Assembly: GCA_020634555.1 (NCBI GenBank)
Contig: JACKBK010000010.1
Span: 49,121-113,120, forward strand
Direction: 5' to 3'
DNA length: 64,000 nt
Source: Caldilineae bacterium
GTDB taxonomy: Bacteria; Chloroflexota; Anaerolineae; JAAEKA01
Positions 9,498-18,071 of this stretch are shown in pieces. Each line of letters begins with the position of its first letter. Positions within the stretch are counted from its first letter, which is position 1. The position numbers and the translations under genes are program-made. Under the pieces are notes generated by a model, which had not been told where the DNA came from, did not search any database, and worked only from the letters and a program-made list of their open reading frames with translations.

Positions 9498-10022
9498 TCA
9501 AGTGGGAAATCCTTGCTTGATCCGCTGATACCGCTCGGCCTGCCGGGCGTGGTCGAAGGGGAAAATCCCCGCGGCGAGACCGGCCTCGACCTCGCGGCAG
9601 GCAGCCTCCACCTGCTCGATCAGGTCGGGCGGGTACCTCATGCGCTGTGTGTTTTGCTCGAACTCAAGCTGGTCCAGCCGTTCCACGGAGCCGTCGAGAT
9701 GCACCCGGTAGTCGAGGTCCAGGTCGGTCCACTTGACGACATCCCCTTCCAGCGTTGCCGGCAGGGCGATGTTGATATACATCAGGTTGGTGTGGCTGTT
9801 TTGCTCGCCAATGTGCCAGACGTTATACCAGCGATGTTTTGGGTAGATCTCCAGCAGGCCGTCCGGGGTTTCGAACCAACCGCCCTTGCGATGGTCGAAA
9901 TAGGGCAGCCCCGGCGGTGAAAAGAGAATGATAGTCTCGTCCGTTTCGGCAACCAGGCGCGTCACATACTCGTCGCGTGGGGAGCCGTCATACTTTTTCG
10001 AAACGACCTTGACTTGCCTCAT
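9498..10022 (-). CDS. DUF402 domain protein (FomD-like)
   Basis: A 174-residue soluble protein of the DUF402/FomD-like fold. Typical signatures are YPKHRWYNVWHIGEQN, the strand YINIALPATLEGDVVKWTDL, the acidic LDLDYRVHLDGSVERLDQLE with alternating Asp and Glu, and a helical C-terminus. Related proteins hydrolyse nucleoside phosphates (nucleoside tri/diphosphatase, or CMP release in fosfomycin synthesis) with two divalent cations held by the Asp/Glu cluster. The true substrate here is unknown. It follows the carbohydrate locus on the same strand after about 90 bases and is probably a separate unit. Confidence 0.75.
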   Translation of the reverse strand: MRQVKVVSKKYDGSPRDEYVTRLVAETDETIILFSPPGLPYFDHRKGGWFETPDGLLEIYPKHRWYNVWHIGEQNSHTNLMYINIALPATLEGDVVKWTDLDLDYRVHLDGSVERLDQLEFEQNTQRMRYPPDLIEQVEAACREVEAGLAAGIFPFDHARQAERYQRIKQGFPT

Positions 10023-10114
10023 CGACGTTCATTCTCGCAGCCGGATCGCGGCCTCAGGTGATCAGCGCTGAGTTTGTCCGGCCCGTATTCCCCCAATTAT
10101 CAACACCTTACTGA

Positions 10115-10983
10115 TCAGACTGTCCGGACATTGAAGCGGTACCGGCCCGAACCGACAGTGAAGACCACAGATTTGTCTAGCCGGTTGATTTCGCGGACAC
10201 CTTCCACCTGGTGCAAGGCCAGCCCGTCCTCGGTGATATCCCCGACCGATGCTGCCGGCAGATGGACAACGCCCTCAGCGTTGGCCGGAACTGCCACGGC
10301 CAGGCGAAAACAGCCCGCCTCAACCGACCAACGCGACTCAATCCTGCCGACCATCGAGTCGAGCGCGGCGCCGGCATAGGTCAGTTGCCCGCCCGGCTGG
10401 GGCTGGATGAGGACGTGCCGGCAGCCCGGCACCTCAGGATCGATCTCGATGCCGCGACCACCTGGTAGAGCCAGTCGCCGATGGCGCCGTAGGCGTAGTG
10501 GTTGAACGAGTTCATGCTGGCAGTCTGAAAGCTGCCGTCCGGCTTGATGCCGTCCCAGCGCTCCCAGATGGTGGTCGCGCCCTGCGTGACGGGATAGAGC
10601 CACGCAGGGGTGGGTCTCCTGAGCGAGCAGGCGATAGGCCACGTCGGTATGGCCGAAGCGGCTGAGGACGTGGCACAGATAGGGGGTGCCGACGAAGCCG
10701 GTGGTCAGGTGGCAGCCGCTTTGCTCGATGACCTCGGCCAGACGTTCAGCGGCCAGCGGACGGAGGTGTTCGGGCAGCAGGTCGAAGTGCAGCGCCACCA
10801 CGTAGGCTGTCTGCGTGTTCGGGCCGACGCGCCCGGCAGGGGTCACGAACTCGTCGTTGAACGCCGCCCGAATCGCGCGCGCCAGCTCAGCGTGGCGCCG
10901 GCCAGCGTGTCGGTCAGCGCCATATCGACCATCAGGCCTACGGTCCATTGCACGCTGCCGCCGCCGATGAACGCGAGCTTCAT
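10115..10983 (-). pseudogene. chimeric remnant: GH4 N-terminus joined to GH78 rhamnosidase C-terminus
   Basis: ATG 10983 with ribosome site AGGAGA begins MKLAFIGGGSVQWTVGLMVD, the NAD-binding N-terminus of GH4 glycosidases. After about 33 codons this changes abruptly to RAIRAAFNDEFVTPAGRVGP, which continues as a GH78 alpha-L-rhamnosidase C-terminal region: HLTTGFVGTPYLCHVLSRFG, TTIWERWDGIKPDGSFQTAS, NSFNHYAYGAIGDWLY and the beta-sandwich HVLIQPQPGGQLTYAGAALD. The rest of GH4 and the N-terminal part of GH78 are missing. Two further frame changes inside the rhamnosidase part are one-base homopolymer changes (CCC and GG). Either a deletion fused two neighbouring genes or the assembly is misjoined. 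It lies 12 bases after the MGH1-like gene. Confidence 0.65.
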
Positions 10984-10995
10984 GAATATCTCCTG

Positions 10996-12195
10996 TTACC
11001 CGGTATTCTCGTCAGACAGGATTCCCAGTCGGTCCACGAAGTCAATAAACAAACACATGGTTGGGGAATACCCTTCTGATGTCGAGAATTCACCGCTCCA
11101 TGGATCCATCTGCTGCATGAAACCCGACGCCCGAAGAATCGCGGTGACCCAGCGCCTCATCAGGTGTTCCAGGTCTGTCGTCTTGCCATAATACTCGAAC
11201 CACCGCGGCGCCCGCAGCGCGGTGAGCGCCTGTGTCGCGCCTCCCCAGGAATTCTGAGGCATTTCCCGGACAAACGCTGGATCGTCTGCCGCAACCGATG
11301 GCAATGGATAAGGCGTCCAGAACGACTCTGGGTTTCTGATGTGCCGTGCATAGATCCGTTCAAACATAGGTTGGTCAACGACGTTCTCACTGAGCACCCT
11401 GGTGAGAACATCGCTTCGGATCCGGACGAAGTTGTTGTTGGCATCGACATCGTAGAAGTATTCGTCTTCGGGGTGATAGCAGTACCTGATGATTCGTTGA
11501 CGCAATATTTCACTGCTTTCCAGCCACATCTCGGCATCATGTCGCCTGCCAAGGCGCATTGCCATCTCAGCCAGGGCAATCCGCCCGCCATACACCGACG
11601 CAGACAGATCCGGTGCAAGAAAAGGCAGATTCCCTTCTTTGGGACAGATGGACGCGTCGTTGTCTGGACATTTCTTGGGTAAGCCCGCAAATCTCGGACT
11701 GTTATCGTGACCAGTATCGAATTCACAGAACGCTTCACAAAGGCCGGTGCCGCGCGTGTCCCGATGCTTTGCCAACCAGCGATCCCACCGAACGCAAGCC
11801 TTGTAGGCGTTTGAAAGAAAGGCCTCGTCCGCTGTTAGGTCGGCTGTTTCCAGTGCCGTTCTTGCGATCGGCACAACCATTTGGATCTGCGAGGATCCGA
11901 TAGGGGAGTGGGTTTCGTTCTCTAAGGAGACTCGATAGGGAAGATAGCCATCTTCACGCTGGTGGTGGAAAAACACCTCGTGGTTCGCCTTCGCTATTGA
12001 AGGGACAAACTTGCCGTAGATCAGCCCCTCAAGTGGACCGCACTCCAACCAAATGCCAGGGTAGTTCCCTCCCTCAATCAGAACGGGCTGTTCGTAGTCG
12101 AATACACGCCTCGTGTTCTGGGTCAAACCACTGAGAGCATCTCTGTATTTCTTCTTTACCAGGTGGATATCCAAGTTTCTCTCCACTTTTACCAA
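10996..12195 (-). CDS. MGH1-like glycoside hydrolase ((alpha/alpha)6 toroid)
   Basis: A 399-residue protein with the (alpha/alpha)6 toroid pattern seen in GH63/GH37-type and mannosylglycerate-hydrolase-like enzymes: YLPYRVSLENETHSPIGSSQ, CEAFCEFDTGHDNSPRF, SASVYGGRIALAEMAMRLG and WTPYPLPSVAADDPAF. Asp in EFDTGHDNSPR and Glu near the C-terminus are the likely catalytic acids. There is no signal peptide, so it probably acts on imported oligosaccharide in the cytoplasm. The open frame begins with TTG at 12195. A second TTG 24 bases on is preceded by GGAGAG and is an equally good start. It lies in the sugar-transport operon. Confidence 0.7.
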   Translation of the reverse strand: MVKVERNLDIHLVKKKYRDALSGLTQNTRRVFDYEQPVLIEGGNYPGIWLECGPLEGLIYGKFVPSIAKANHEVFFHHQREDGYLPYRVSLENETHSPIGSSQIQMVVPIARTALETADLTADEAFLSNAYKACVRWDRWLAKHRDTRGTGLCEAFCEFDTGHDNSPRFAGLPKKCPDNDASICPKEGNLPFLAPDLSASVYGGRIALAEMAMRLGRRHDAEMWLESSEILRQRIIRYCYHPEDEYFYDVDANNNFVRIRSDVLTRVLSENVVDQPMFERIYARHIRNPESFWTPYPLPSVAADDPAFVREMPQNSWGGATQALTALRAPRWFEYYGKTTDLEHLMRRWVTAILRASGFMQQMDPWSGEFSTSEGYSPTMCLFIDFVDRLGILSDENTG

Positions 12196-12360
12196 GATTC
12201 TTTTGTGCTATCCAGCCACGGTATCGTCGAAGGTGTCCGACCTGGCGCTTCCGATACGCCAGGCGTCGGTTAGGATGTGTGCAGTTGGCCGATGCAAACC
12301 CTCTGCTACGATTGGCTATTTCAAGAGTGAAGTGTCACCGCATGGTGTGGGATCGTGGGC

Positions 12361-12394
12361 GAGCTGCGCGGGATCGCGCGATCCCGCGCAGCTC
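12361..12394 (-). other. 34-bp perfect palindrome after the sugar-binding protein gene
   Basis: Two 17-base arms are exact reverse complements with no spacer. On the transcript it would form a very stable hairpin 26 bases after the binding-protein stop. No T-run follows, so it is more likely an mRNA stabiliser or processing site than a terminator. It would keep binding-protein mRNA in excess over downstream enzymes. Confidence 0.6.
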
Positions 12395-12420
12395 AAGAGC
12401 GGTATTTGGCTCGAGTTTGC

Positions 12421-13833
12421 TTACTTGACTGCCAGGCGTTCGATCAACGCCTGCAGGTCCTCAGCGGCCTGGTCAACGGTGGACTGGTCATACGCAACCT
12501 GCTGCCCGATGAGCTCAAGCTCGTTGACAAACTCCTGATCGTTCGGGAGGTTCGGGTCCTGCGGGATCGTGCGATCGGCCACCACGTCGTAGATATGGTA
12601 CACCGCCGCGTCGGTCGCAGTAGCCTCGCCGGCGATTGCCTGGCGCACGACCGGTGAGGACGGAATGCCTCTGTTGGTCTGCAGGATCGCACCAGCCTCA
12701 GGGCTGGTGACGAAGAAGTTGATGAACAGCGCCGCTGCCTCTTTGTTCTCGCTGGCGTTGTTCATACCCAGGTACTGGCTCATCTGGATGGCATACGAAT
12801 CTTCGCCGCCCGCCGGGAGCGTGGTCATGCCCAGTTCATCGGTCATGGCCGCCTGGTAGGAAGCGCCCTGGTTGCTCCAGATCAAGCCGATAGCCGCATC
12901 GCCGGCAACAAGCGCCGAGCTGTCCGGCCCGTCTTCAGTGTAGGTGTAGGTGGTGTCGGCGTCGGGTATCAGCCCTGCGGCACGCATGTCCGCCCACATC
13001 TGTAGCCATGCTTTGGCAGAATCGACCGTCGCAAAGGACGTGCCGCCGTCATCGGAGGTCCAGAGCGGGGTGCCCTGCTGGCGATAGAAATAGCTCAGGT
13101 AGTTGGCCTGATTGGTGCTGTTGTCCACGAAGGGCGCTACTCCCTCAGGAAGCTTGTCCTTGAGTTCCGTGCCATAGGCCACCAACTCGTCCCAGGTCAT
13201 GTTGTCCTTGGGCAACTCCGCACCCGCTGCCTCGATCATCGACTTGTTGTAAGCGAGAACAAGGGTGTTCGTGCCGAGGCTGACAGCGTAGAGATTGCCA
13301 TCGGCCGCGGTCGCGGGGATAAGCGCCGTCTGGTCAAACGTTTCGGGGGTGTCTATCATGAGCTGCTTGCCCAGATAGCTGTTGAGCGCTTCGAGATACT
13401 GCTGGTAATCGGGCCAGTTGCCGCCGAACTGAATGATGTCGGGGGCGTCGTTGGCAGCCAACTGCGTGTCGATGATCTGGAAATGATCAGGGGTGCCGCC
13501 GTTGGGTTCACCCGAAACCTTGATGTCGGGATATGCCGCCTGGAAGAGATCGATCACCTTCAGGGTCCGTTCCGCGCGGTCATCGTTGCCCCACCAGCCC
13601 ATGCGCAGTTCGGCCGGACCGCCGGTGTAGGCAGGGAGTCCTTCTGGCATAGCAGCGGCTGCCTCTTCGGTTGGAGCTTCGGCAGGCTCAGGTGCAGCGG
13701 TAGGCTCGGCCTCAGCCATAGTCGGCTCAGCCGCTGGAGCCGCGGTCGGTTCGGGCGCCTGCGCCTGCTGAGCACATGCGCCCAGCATCGCCGCAAGCAG
13801 TACCACGAGTATGATTGTGGACAGTCTTCTCAT
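12421..13833 (-). CDS. sugar ABC transporter substrate-binding lipoprotein (family 1)
   Basis: A 470-residue lipoprotein. The signal peptide MRRLSTIILVVLLAAMLGAC ends in a lipobox with Cys20, followed by a Pro/Ala/Glu/Thr-rich tether to about residue 65. The mature part has family 1 solute-binding signatures: LRMGWWGNDDRAERTLKVID, APDIIQFGGNWPDYQQYL, VSLGTNTLVLAYNKSMIEAA and a late IPSSPVV segment. It captures an oligosaccharide outside the membrane for the MalF/MalG-type permeases just upstream. A good ribosome site (AAAAGGAGAT) precedes ATG. No ATP-binding subunit is encoded nearby, so a shared MsmK-like ATPase is expected elsewhere. Confidence 0.9.
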   Translation of the reverse strand: MRRLSTIILVVLLAAMLGACAQQAQAPEPTAAPAAEPTMAEAEPTAAPEPAEAPTEEAAAAMPEGLPAYTGGPAELRMGWWGNDDRAERTLKVIDLFQAAYPDIKVSGEPNGGTPDHFQIIDTQLAANDAPDIIQFGGNWPDYQQYLEALNSYLGKQLMIDTPETFDQTALIPATAADGNLYAVSLGTNTLVLAYNKSMIEAAGAELPKDNMTWDELVAYGTELKDKLPEGVAPFVDNSTNQANYLSYFYRQQGTPLWTSDDGGTSFATVDSAKAWLQMWADMRAAGLIPDADTTYTYTEDGPDSSALVAGDAAIGLIWSNQGASYQAAMTDELGMTTLPAGGEDSYAIQMSQYLGMNNASENKEAAALFINFFVTSPEAGAILQTNRGIPSSPVVRQAIAGEATATDAAVYHIYDVVADRTIPQDPNLPNDQEFVNELELIGQQVAYDQSTVDQAAEDLQALIERLAVK

Positions 13834-13925
13834 CGTTGAAATCTCCTTTTACAGAATAGTTAGGGTGGGCGAACCAGGAAAGGGGTCAATCATGCATCAT
13901 TGCATACGCAGGGCCTCCTTTGGTA

Positions 13926-14771
13926 CTACCCCTTCAGACCCGTGGTGGTAATACCCTGTACAAAGTACTTCTGCAGGGCGAAGAACAGGATAAAGGGGGG
14001 AAGCAACGACAGCGTGGACATGGCCAGCGCGCCGCCCCAGTTGGACACCGCGCCCGCGTCGCCGACAAACGTACGCAGCGCTCTGGAGACGCTGAAGATC
14101 TGCGGATTCGTGAGGTAGAGCAGGTGGTTGAAAAAGTCGTCCCACGTCCATAGAAACGTAAAGAGCGCAACGGTCACCAGAGCAGGCACCGAGAGCGGCA
14201 CAATCACGCGGGTCAAGACCCCGATCTTTCCGCACCCGTCGATGATCGCCGCCTCTTCGATCTCTTTCGGCAGACTGCGCATGAACTGAACGAGCAGGAA
14301 TATGAAGAACGCATCCGTCGCAAGGAACTTCGGCACGATTATCGGTAGATACGAACCGACCCACCCGAAGGCGTTGAACAGGATATAGCGCGGCACGACT
14401 GTGACGTGTCCTGGTAGCATCAACGTGATCAGCATCACCGCGAACCAGAAGTTCCTGCCCACGAATTTGAGCCGGGCGAACGCGTACGCCGCCATTGTGC
14501 AGGCGATCAGGTTTCCGATGACGGCCCCTGCACACATAACGAGCGAGTTGATGAAAAACCTTCCGAAGGATACGCCCGCATAGCCTTTCCACCCACTGAC
14601 GAAGTTTTCAAGGGTCACAGCTTTGGGGATCAGCCCCGGGTCGCTGAAGATCATATTGTTGGGCTTGAACGAGCTGACGATCATCCAGACGATGGGATAG
14701 AGCATCAACAGCCCCAGGGTGATGATAAACACATGGGTCAAAGCGTGGCGTGCTGTCGTACGGATTTTCAT
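13926..14771 (-). CDS. carbohydrate ABC transporter permease, MalG type
   Basis: An inner-membrane permease of about 281 residues starting at MKIRTTARHALTHVFIITLG. It has six predicted membrane segments and the cytoplasmic EAA loop EIEEAAIIDGCGKIGVLTRV, the contact site for the ATPase. The C-terminus QKYFVQGITTTGLKG is typical of the MalG/UgpE class. The start lies one base after the stop of the MalF-type gene, so the two are translated together. A longer frame beginning at 14822 is only an overlap with the upstream gene. Confidence 0.88.
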   Translation of the reverse strand: MKIRTTARHALTHVFIITLGLLMLYPIVWMIVSSFKPNNMIFSDPGLIPKAVTLENFVSGWKGYAGVSFGRFFINSLVMCAGAVIGNLIACTMAAYAFARLKFVGRNFWFAVMLITLMLPGHVTVVPRYILFNAFGWVGSYLPIIVPKFLATDAFFIFLLVQFMRSLPKEIEEAAIIDGCGKIGVLTRVIVPLSVPALVTVALFTFLWTWDDFFNHLLYLTNPQIFSVSRALRTFVGDAGAVSNWGGALAMSTLSLLPPFILFFALQKYFVQGITTTGLKG

Positions 14772-14772
14772 G

Positions 14773-15740
14773 TCATTCTCCGGTTCCGTATGACACCCAC
14801 AGGTCCGATGACTTGAAGACAATCGCCGTGAACACCCCGATAATAATCAACAGCACCCACGCCATGGCCGACGCGTACCCCATCTCGTGGTATGTCCATC
14901 CCTGGATGTACAGATGGAGCGTATAGAACAGCGTCGAATTGAGCACGCCGCCGCTGCCGCCGCCAATGATGTAGGCCTGGGTGAACGCCTGGAAGGTGGT
15001 TATTATCTGCAAGACCAGGGTAAACAGGATGACCGGCGAAAGCAAGGGCAGGGTTATGGAGAAGAACTGCCGTGTCTTGCTTGCGCCGTCTACGCTTGCC
15101 GCCTCGTAGTATTCCTGCGGGATCTGTTTCAGCCCCGCGAGAAAAATAATCATCGACGAGCCGAACTGCCACACCGTCAGCAGGACAAGCGTCCAGAGCG
15201 CAAACTTGGGGTTGGTTATCCAGCCGGGAGGTTGGTAAAAGCCAATGGCGCCCAGCAAGTTGTTCACCAGGCCGTCTCGTTCGAACAGCTTCCTCCACAA
15301 CACCGCGATGGCGACCGATCCACCGAGCAGCGTGGGATGTAGTAGATGGCGCGGTAGAACGACACGCCCGCAGCTTCTGGTTCATCAGAACCGCCACAGC
15401 CAGTGCAAAGATCAGCTTCAGCGGCACGGACACAAACACATAGGTAAACGTCACGGACAGCGCCTTCAGGTAATACGGGTCCACTCGCATCGCCTCACCC
15501 GCGTGAGGTGGTGAACTGGGACAACCCGAAAACCGGCCCGAACATCTTCACATAGTTGCCAAGCCCGATCCATTGCGTCGCGTTGGGCTGTGTAAAGTCA
15601 TAGTTCGTGAAGCCAAGCCACAGCGAATACGCCATCGGGTAAACCGTGAGCACGAAGAAACCCAGCAGCCACGGCGTAAGGAAGAAGTAGGCGCCGGCGT
15701 TGCGTTTTATAAACTTGACGCTGCCGGACATCCTGCGCAT
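14773..15740 (-). CDS. carbohydrate ABC transporter permease, MalF type (frame-disrupted in this sequence)
   Basis: From ATG 15740 (MRRMSGSVKFIKRNAGAYFF) the protein continues in other frames as DPYYLKALSVTFTYVFVSVP, LIFALAVAVLMNQKL, AIAVLWRKLFERDG and the EAA loop QIPQEYYEAASVDGASKTRQ, ending SDLWVSYGTGE. The full product would be about 322 residues with six membrane segments. Three breaks, at CCC 15498-15500, CCC 15367-15369 and GGG 15334-15336, are each repaired by a single-base change in that run, so the gene is probably intact in the organism. Its start overlaps a possible stop of the LacI gene (TGATG), indicating coupling. Confidence 0.8.
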
Positions 15741-16814
15741 CAAAAAGCTCTGTTCCTCGAACAATTGGGGGATGCATGCGGGCCGGTCCGATCGACTCGC
15801 GAAGCACCAGGCGCGCTGGAAGCCTGATTTCCTGATGCGGCCGGTCAGGCTCCTGCAATCGAGCCAGCACGAGCCGGATTGCTTCCCGTCCCATTTGCTC
15901 CCCGTTCTTGGAAGCGGTGCTAAGCCGCGGCACCAGATACCTGGCCAAAGGTATGTCGTCGTAGCCAAACAAGGAAATGTCTTGAGGCACATTCAGGTCC
16001 ATGTCCCTGATTGCCCGCAACGCACCAACCGCCAGATAATCATTGATCGCCAGCAATGCTGTCGGAGGAGAGGGCAACTCAAGCAATTGCCGGTGGCGCG
16101 ATAGCTGTCTTCGACAGTCGGCCCACAGTTGACGATCAGGCTGGAATCAACCGGCAAGCCGGCGGACTGCAGGCTCTCGCGGTAGGCTACCAGACGATCC
16201 TCTCCTAAATCCGGCACAGCAATCCCGTAGATGAAACCGATCCGCCGGTGATGCAGCGACAGCAAGTGAGTCATCACCTCTACGGTTGTCTCGCGGTAAT
16301 CAGCAACGATCCGGTCGATCGGGTAACTCACCTCCCCGCGATCTGACATCATTCCAACAATAGGCAGCCGCCGTTTGACGAGATACGCCAGGGTCTTCTG
16401 GGCTTCCTCTGATTGGTAGATAAAACTCGGTACCATGACCAGCCCGTCAATGCGCCGGTGTGACAGGTTTTTGAAGATATCTTCGGCGCGGTCGTTCTCG
16501 GGCGCGATGCTGGACAAGAGGATATGGTATCCGGCAGCATAAGCTTCCTGCTCGACGCCATCCGCGATCTCCCAGAAATGGGGATTGTGAATGTCGGGGA
16601 TGATGAGGCCGATGGTCATGGTGCTACCCGAGCGTAAAGCCTGGGCGCGGGCATCGGGCACGTAGTCAAGTTCGGCTACCGCAGCCAGCACCCGCTGCCG
16701 GGTTTCCTCGGAAATGGGCACTCGGCCACCAGTCTGGCCGTTGAGCACATATGAAACGGTAGCCCTGGAGACCCCGGCGAGGCGAGCTACATCAACTTGA
16801 GTGGGGCGTTTCAT
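15740..16814 (-). CDS. LacI-family transcriptional regulator (frame-disrupted in this sequence)
   Basis: From ATG 16814 the DNA-binding helix-turn-helix reads PTQVDVARLAGVSRATVSYV, followed by the hinge and the periplasmic-binding-like domain (TIGLIIPDIHNPHFWEIADG, RRIDGLVMVPSF, HHRRIGFIYG). The frame shifts near 16096, where adding one C to a CC run restores ATRQLLELPSPPTALLAIND. It continues DISLFGYDDIPLARYLVP to RLVLRES. One extra T in the TTTTT run near 15745 would place the stop at the permease start. It probably represses the transporter and glycosidase genes until its sugar ligand binds. An operator-like inverted repeat lies just upstream. Confidence 0.82.
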
Positions 16815-16850
16815 GGCAGTTACAAGATACGCTGTTTTGAGGGGATACAG

Positions 16851-16894
16851 TTTACACGTGTCACTTGTTTCGTCTAACCTTACTCGTGTAAATA
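16851..16894. promoter_or_regulatory. candidate LacI-family operator pair
   Basis: TTTACACGTGTCA at 16851-16863 and its inverted near-copy TTACTCGTGTAAATA at 16880-16894 lie 37-80 bases upstream of the LacI start. Each contains the shared core TTTACACG. This position fits autoregulation of the regulator and the transporter operon behind it. Confidence 0.55.
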
Positions 16895-17049
16895 CAATAT
16901 CACAGGGTTGTGGCAGAGTCAATACCCCTCTGCTCAGAAGGTCGATAATCCGGCTGAATTTAAGAATCGCGGCTGCTCATGTGGACCACGCGGCCGCATA
17001 TTGCGTTTCCCCGACACCCCGCCATAAAACAACGATTTGTAGCTATCCG

Positions 17050-17107
17050 GTAACTGTTCAGCCCAAGACTTCGGAAGTCGCCGCGCCAGTTCAGACTGAA
17101 CAGTTAC
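17050..17107. repeat. dispersed inverted repeat with GACTTCGGAAGTC core
   Basis: GTAACTGTTCAG (17050-17061) and CTGAACAGTTAC (17096-17107) are exact inverted arms. Between them lies AAGACTTCGGAAGTCGCCG (17065-17083), itself built on a 13-base palindrome. The same 19-base string recurs at 53326-53344. It lies in the roughly 320-base gap between the GH43-like gene and LacI; the rest of the gap holds the operator candidate. Confidence 0.6.
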
Positions 17108-17135
17108 GATATCCGACCAAAACTGCGTGGACTCT

Positions 17136-18029
17136 TCAGGCTACACGATGAATCCGGCCGCCCTTTTCCTCAACCTCGACAAACACCGGCCGTTCATTGG
17201 GAGTGTCGTTGGGACTGTGGAATGTCAGCATCAACTGCCCACCAAAGGTCGTGAAGATCATGCCGTGTCCCCCGTCCTCAGCCCACAGCGGATCCGGATC
17301 GTGCTGCCAGGGTCCGGCAATCTGGCCAGTCTGCGAACGACTGACGCCCATCGCGTATCCCTTGGAACCAAAGCTGGACCACAACATGATCAACGTTCCG
17401 TCAGACAGCCAGCGGAGAAAGGGACCATCCGTCACGTATGTTGGAAAGCGGAACCGGGCATCTTTTTCTGGCCAGGCCGATCTCCTGACCCACGGCGCCT
17501 CCGATGCGTTGAAAAGAAAGACCGGCCGGCCGGCGGCTTGCGCCAGGTCCGGCGCCAGCGGCATCGCCCAGATGGAGCCGTTATGAGTTTGCACCCATTC
17601 GTGACAGAACACGATCCAGGGATTGCCGTCGTCATCGACATGCAGTGTGCCATCCAGACATTGCCAATCGGCCGGTGTGACCGGTCCATCCGCCAGCGGT
17701 TCATACGGCCCCCAAACGTTCTTGGCGACCAGTATCTGCGTGCCGCGATAGCGCTGCGGCGCGATGAACGACGCAAACATGTAGAACCGGCCACCCAGCC
17801 GGTGTACCTCCGGCGCCCAGAAGTTTTCCTTGCCCCAAAAGTCGTCCGACGGCCTGAAAGCCGGGATTGGGCCCTCCCACTCTTTCAGATCCCTGCTCCG
17901 ATAGCAATCGAAGCCCTGGCCCGGCCCGCGCCAACAATCTTTGTCTGTCGTCCCAAACAAGTAGTAGGAACTGTCATCCTGGTTGGGAAACACAAAGGGA
18001 TCGCGAATCTGGATATCACCGGTATTCAT
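17136..18029 (-). CDS. GH43-like glycoside hydrolase
   Basis: A 297-residue five-bladed beta-propeller protein of the GH43 type. The N-terminal IQIRDPFVFPNQDDSSYYLF carries the catalytic-base Asp of the RDP motif. APEVHRLGGRFYMFASF and CLDGTLHVDDDGNPWIVFCH carry the second Asp, and TYVTDGPFLRWLSDGTL a late propeller blade. There is no signal peptide, so it acts on imported arabino- or xylo-oligosaccharides, or it may be a related 1,4-anhydro-type enzyme. A ribosome site GAAGGGAAC precedes ATG. It follows the oxidoreductase gene by 42 bases and is probably co-transcribed with it. Confidence 0.75.
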   Translation of the reverse strand: MNTGDIQIRDPFVFPNQDDSSYYLFGTTDKDCWRGPGQGFDCYRSRDLKEWEGPIPAFRPSDDFWGKENFWAPEVHRLGGRFYMFASFIAPQRYRGTQILVAKNVWGPYEPLADGPVTPADWQCLDGTLHVDDDGNPWIVFCHEWVQTHNGSIWAMPLAPDLAQAAGRPVFLFNASEAPWVRRSAWPEKDARFRFPTYVTDGPFLRWLSDGTLIMLWSSFGSKGYAMGVSRSQTGQIAGPWQHDPDPLWAEDGGHGMIFTTFGGQLMLTFHSPNDTPNERPVFVEVEEKGGRIHRVA

Positions 18030-18071
18030 TGTTGTTCCCTTCGAGAGGTGGAACCGAAAGCTGGCGTGCTG

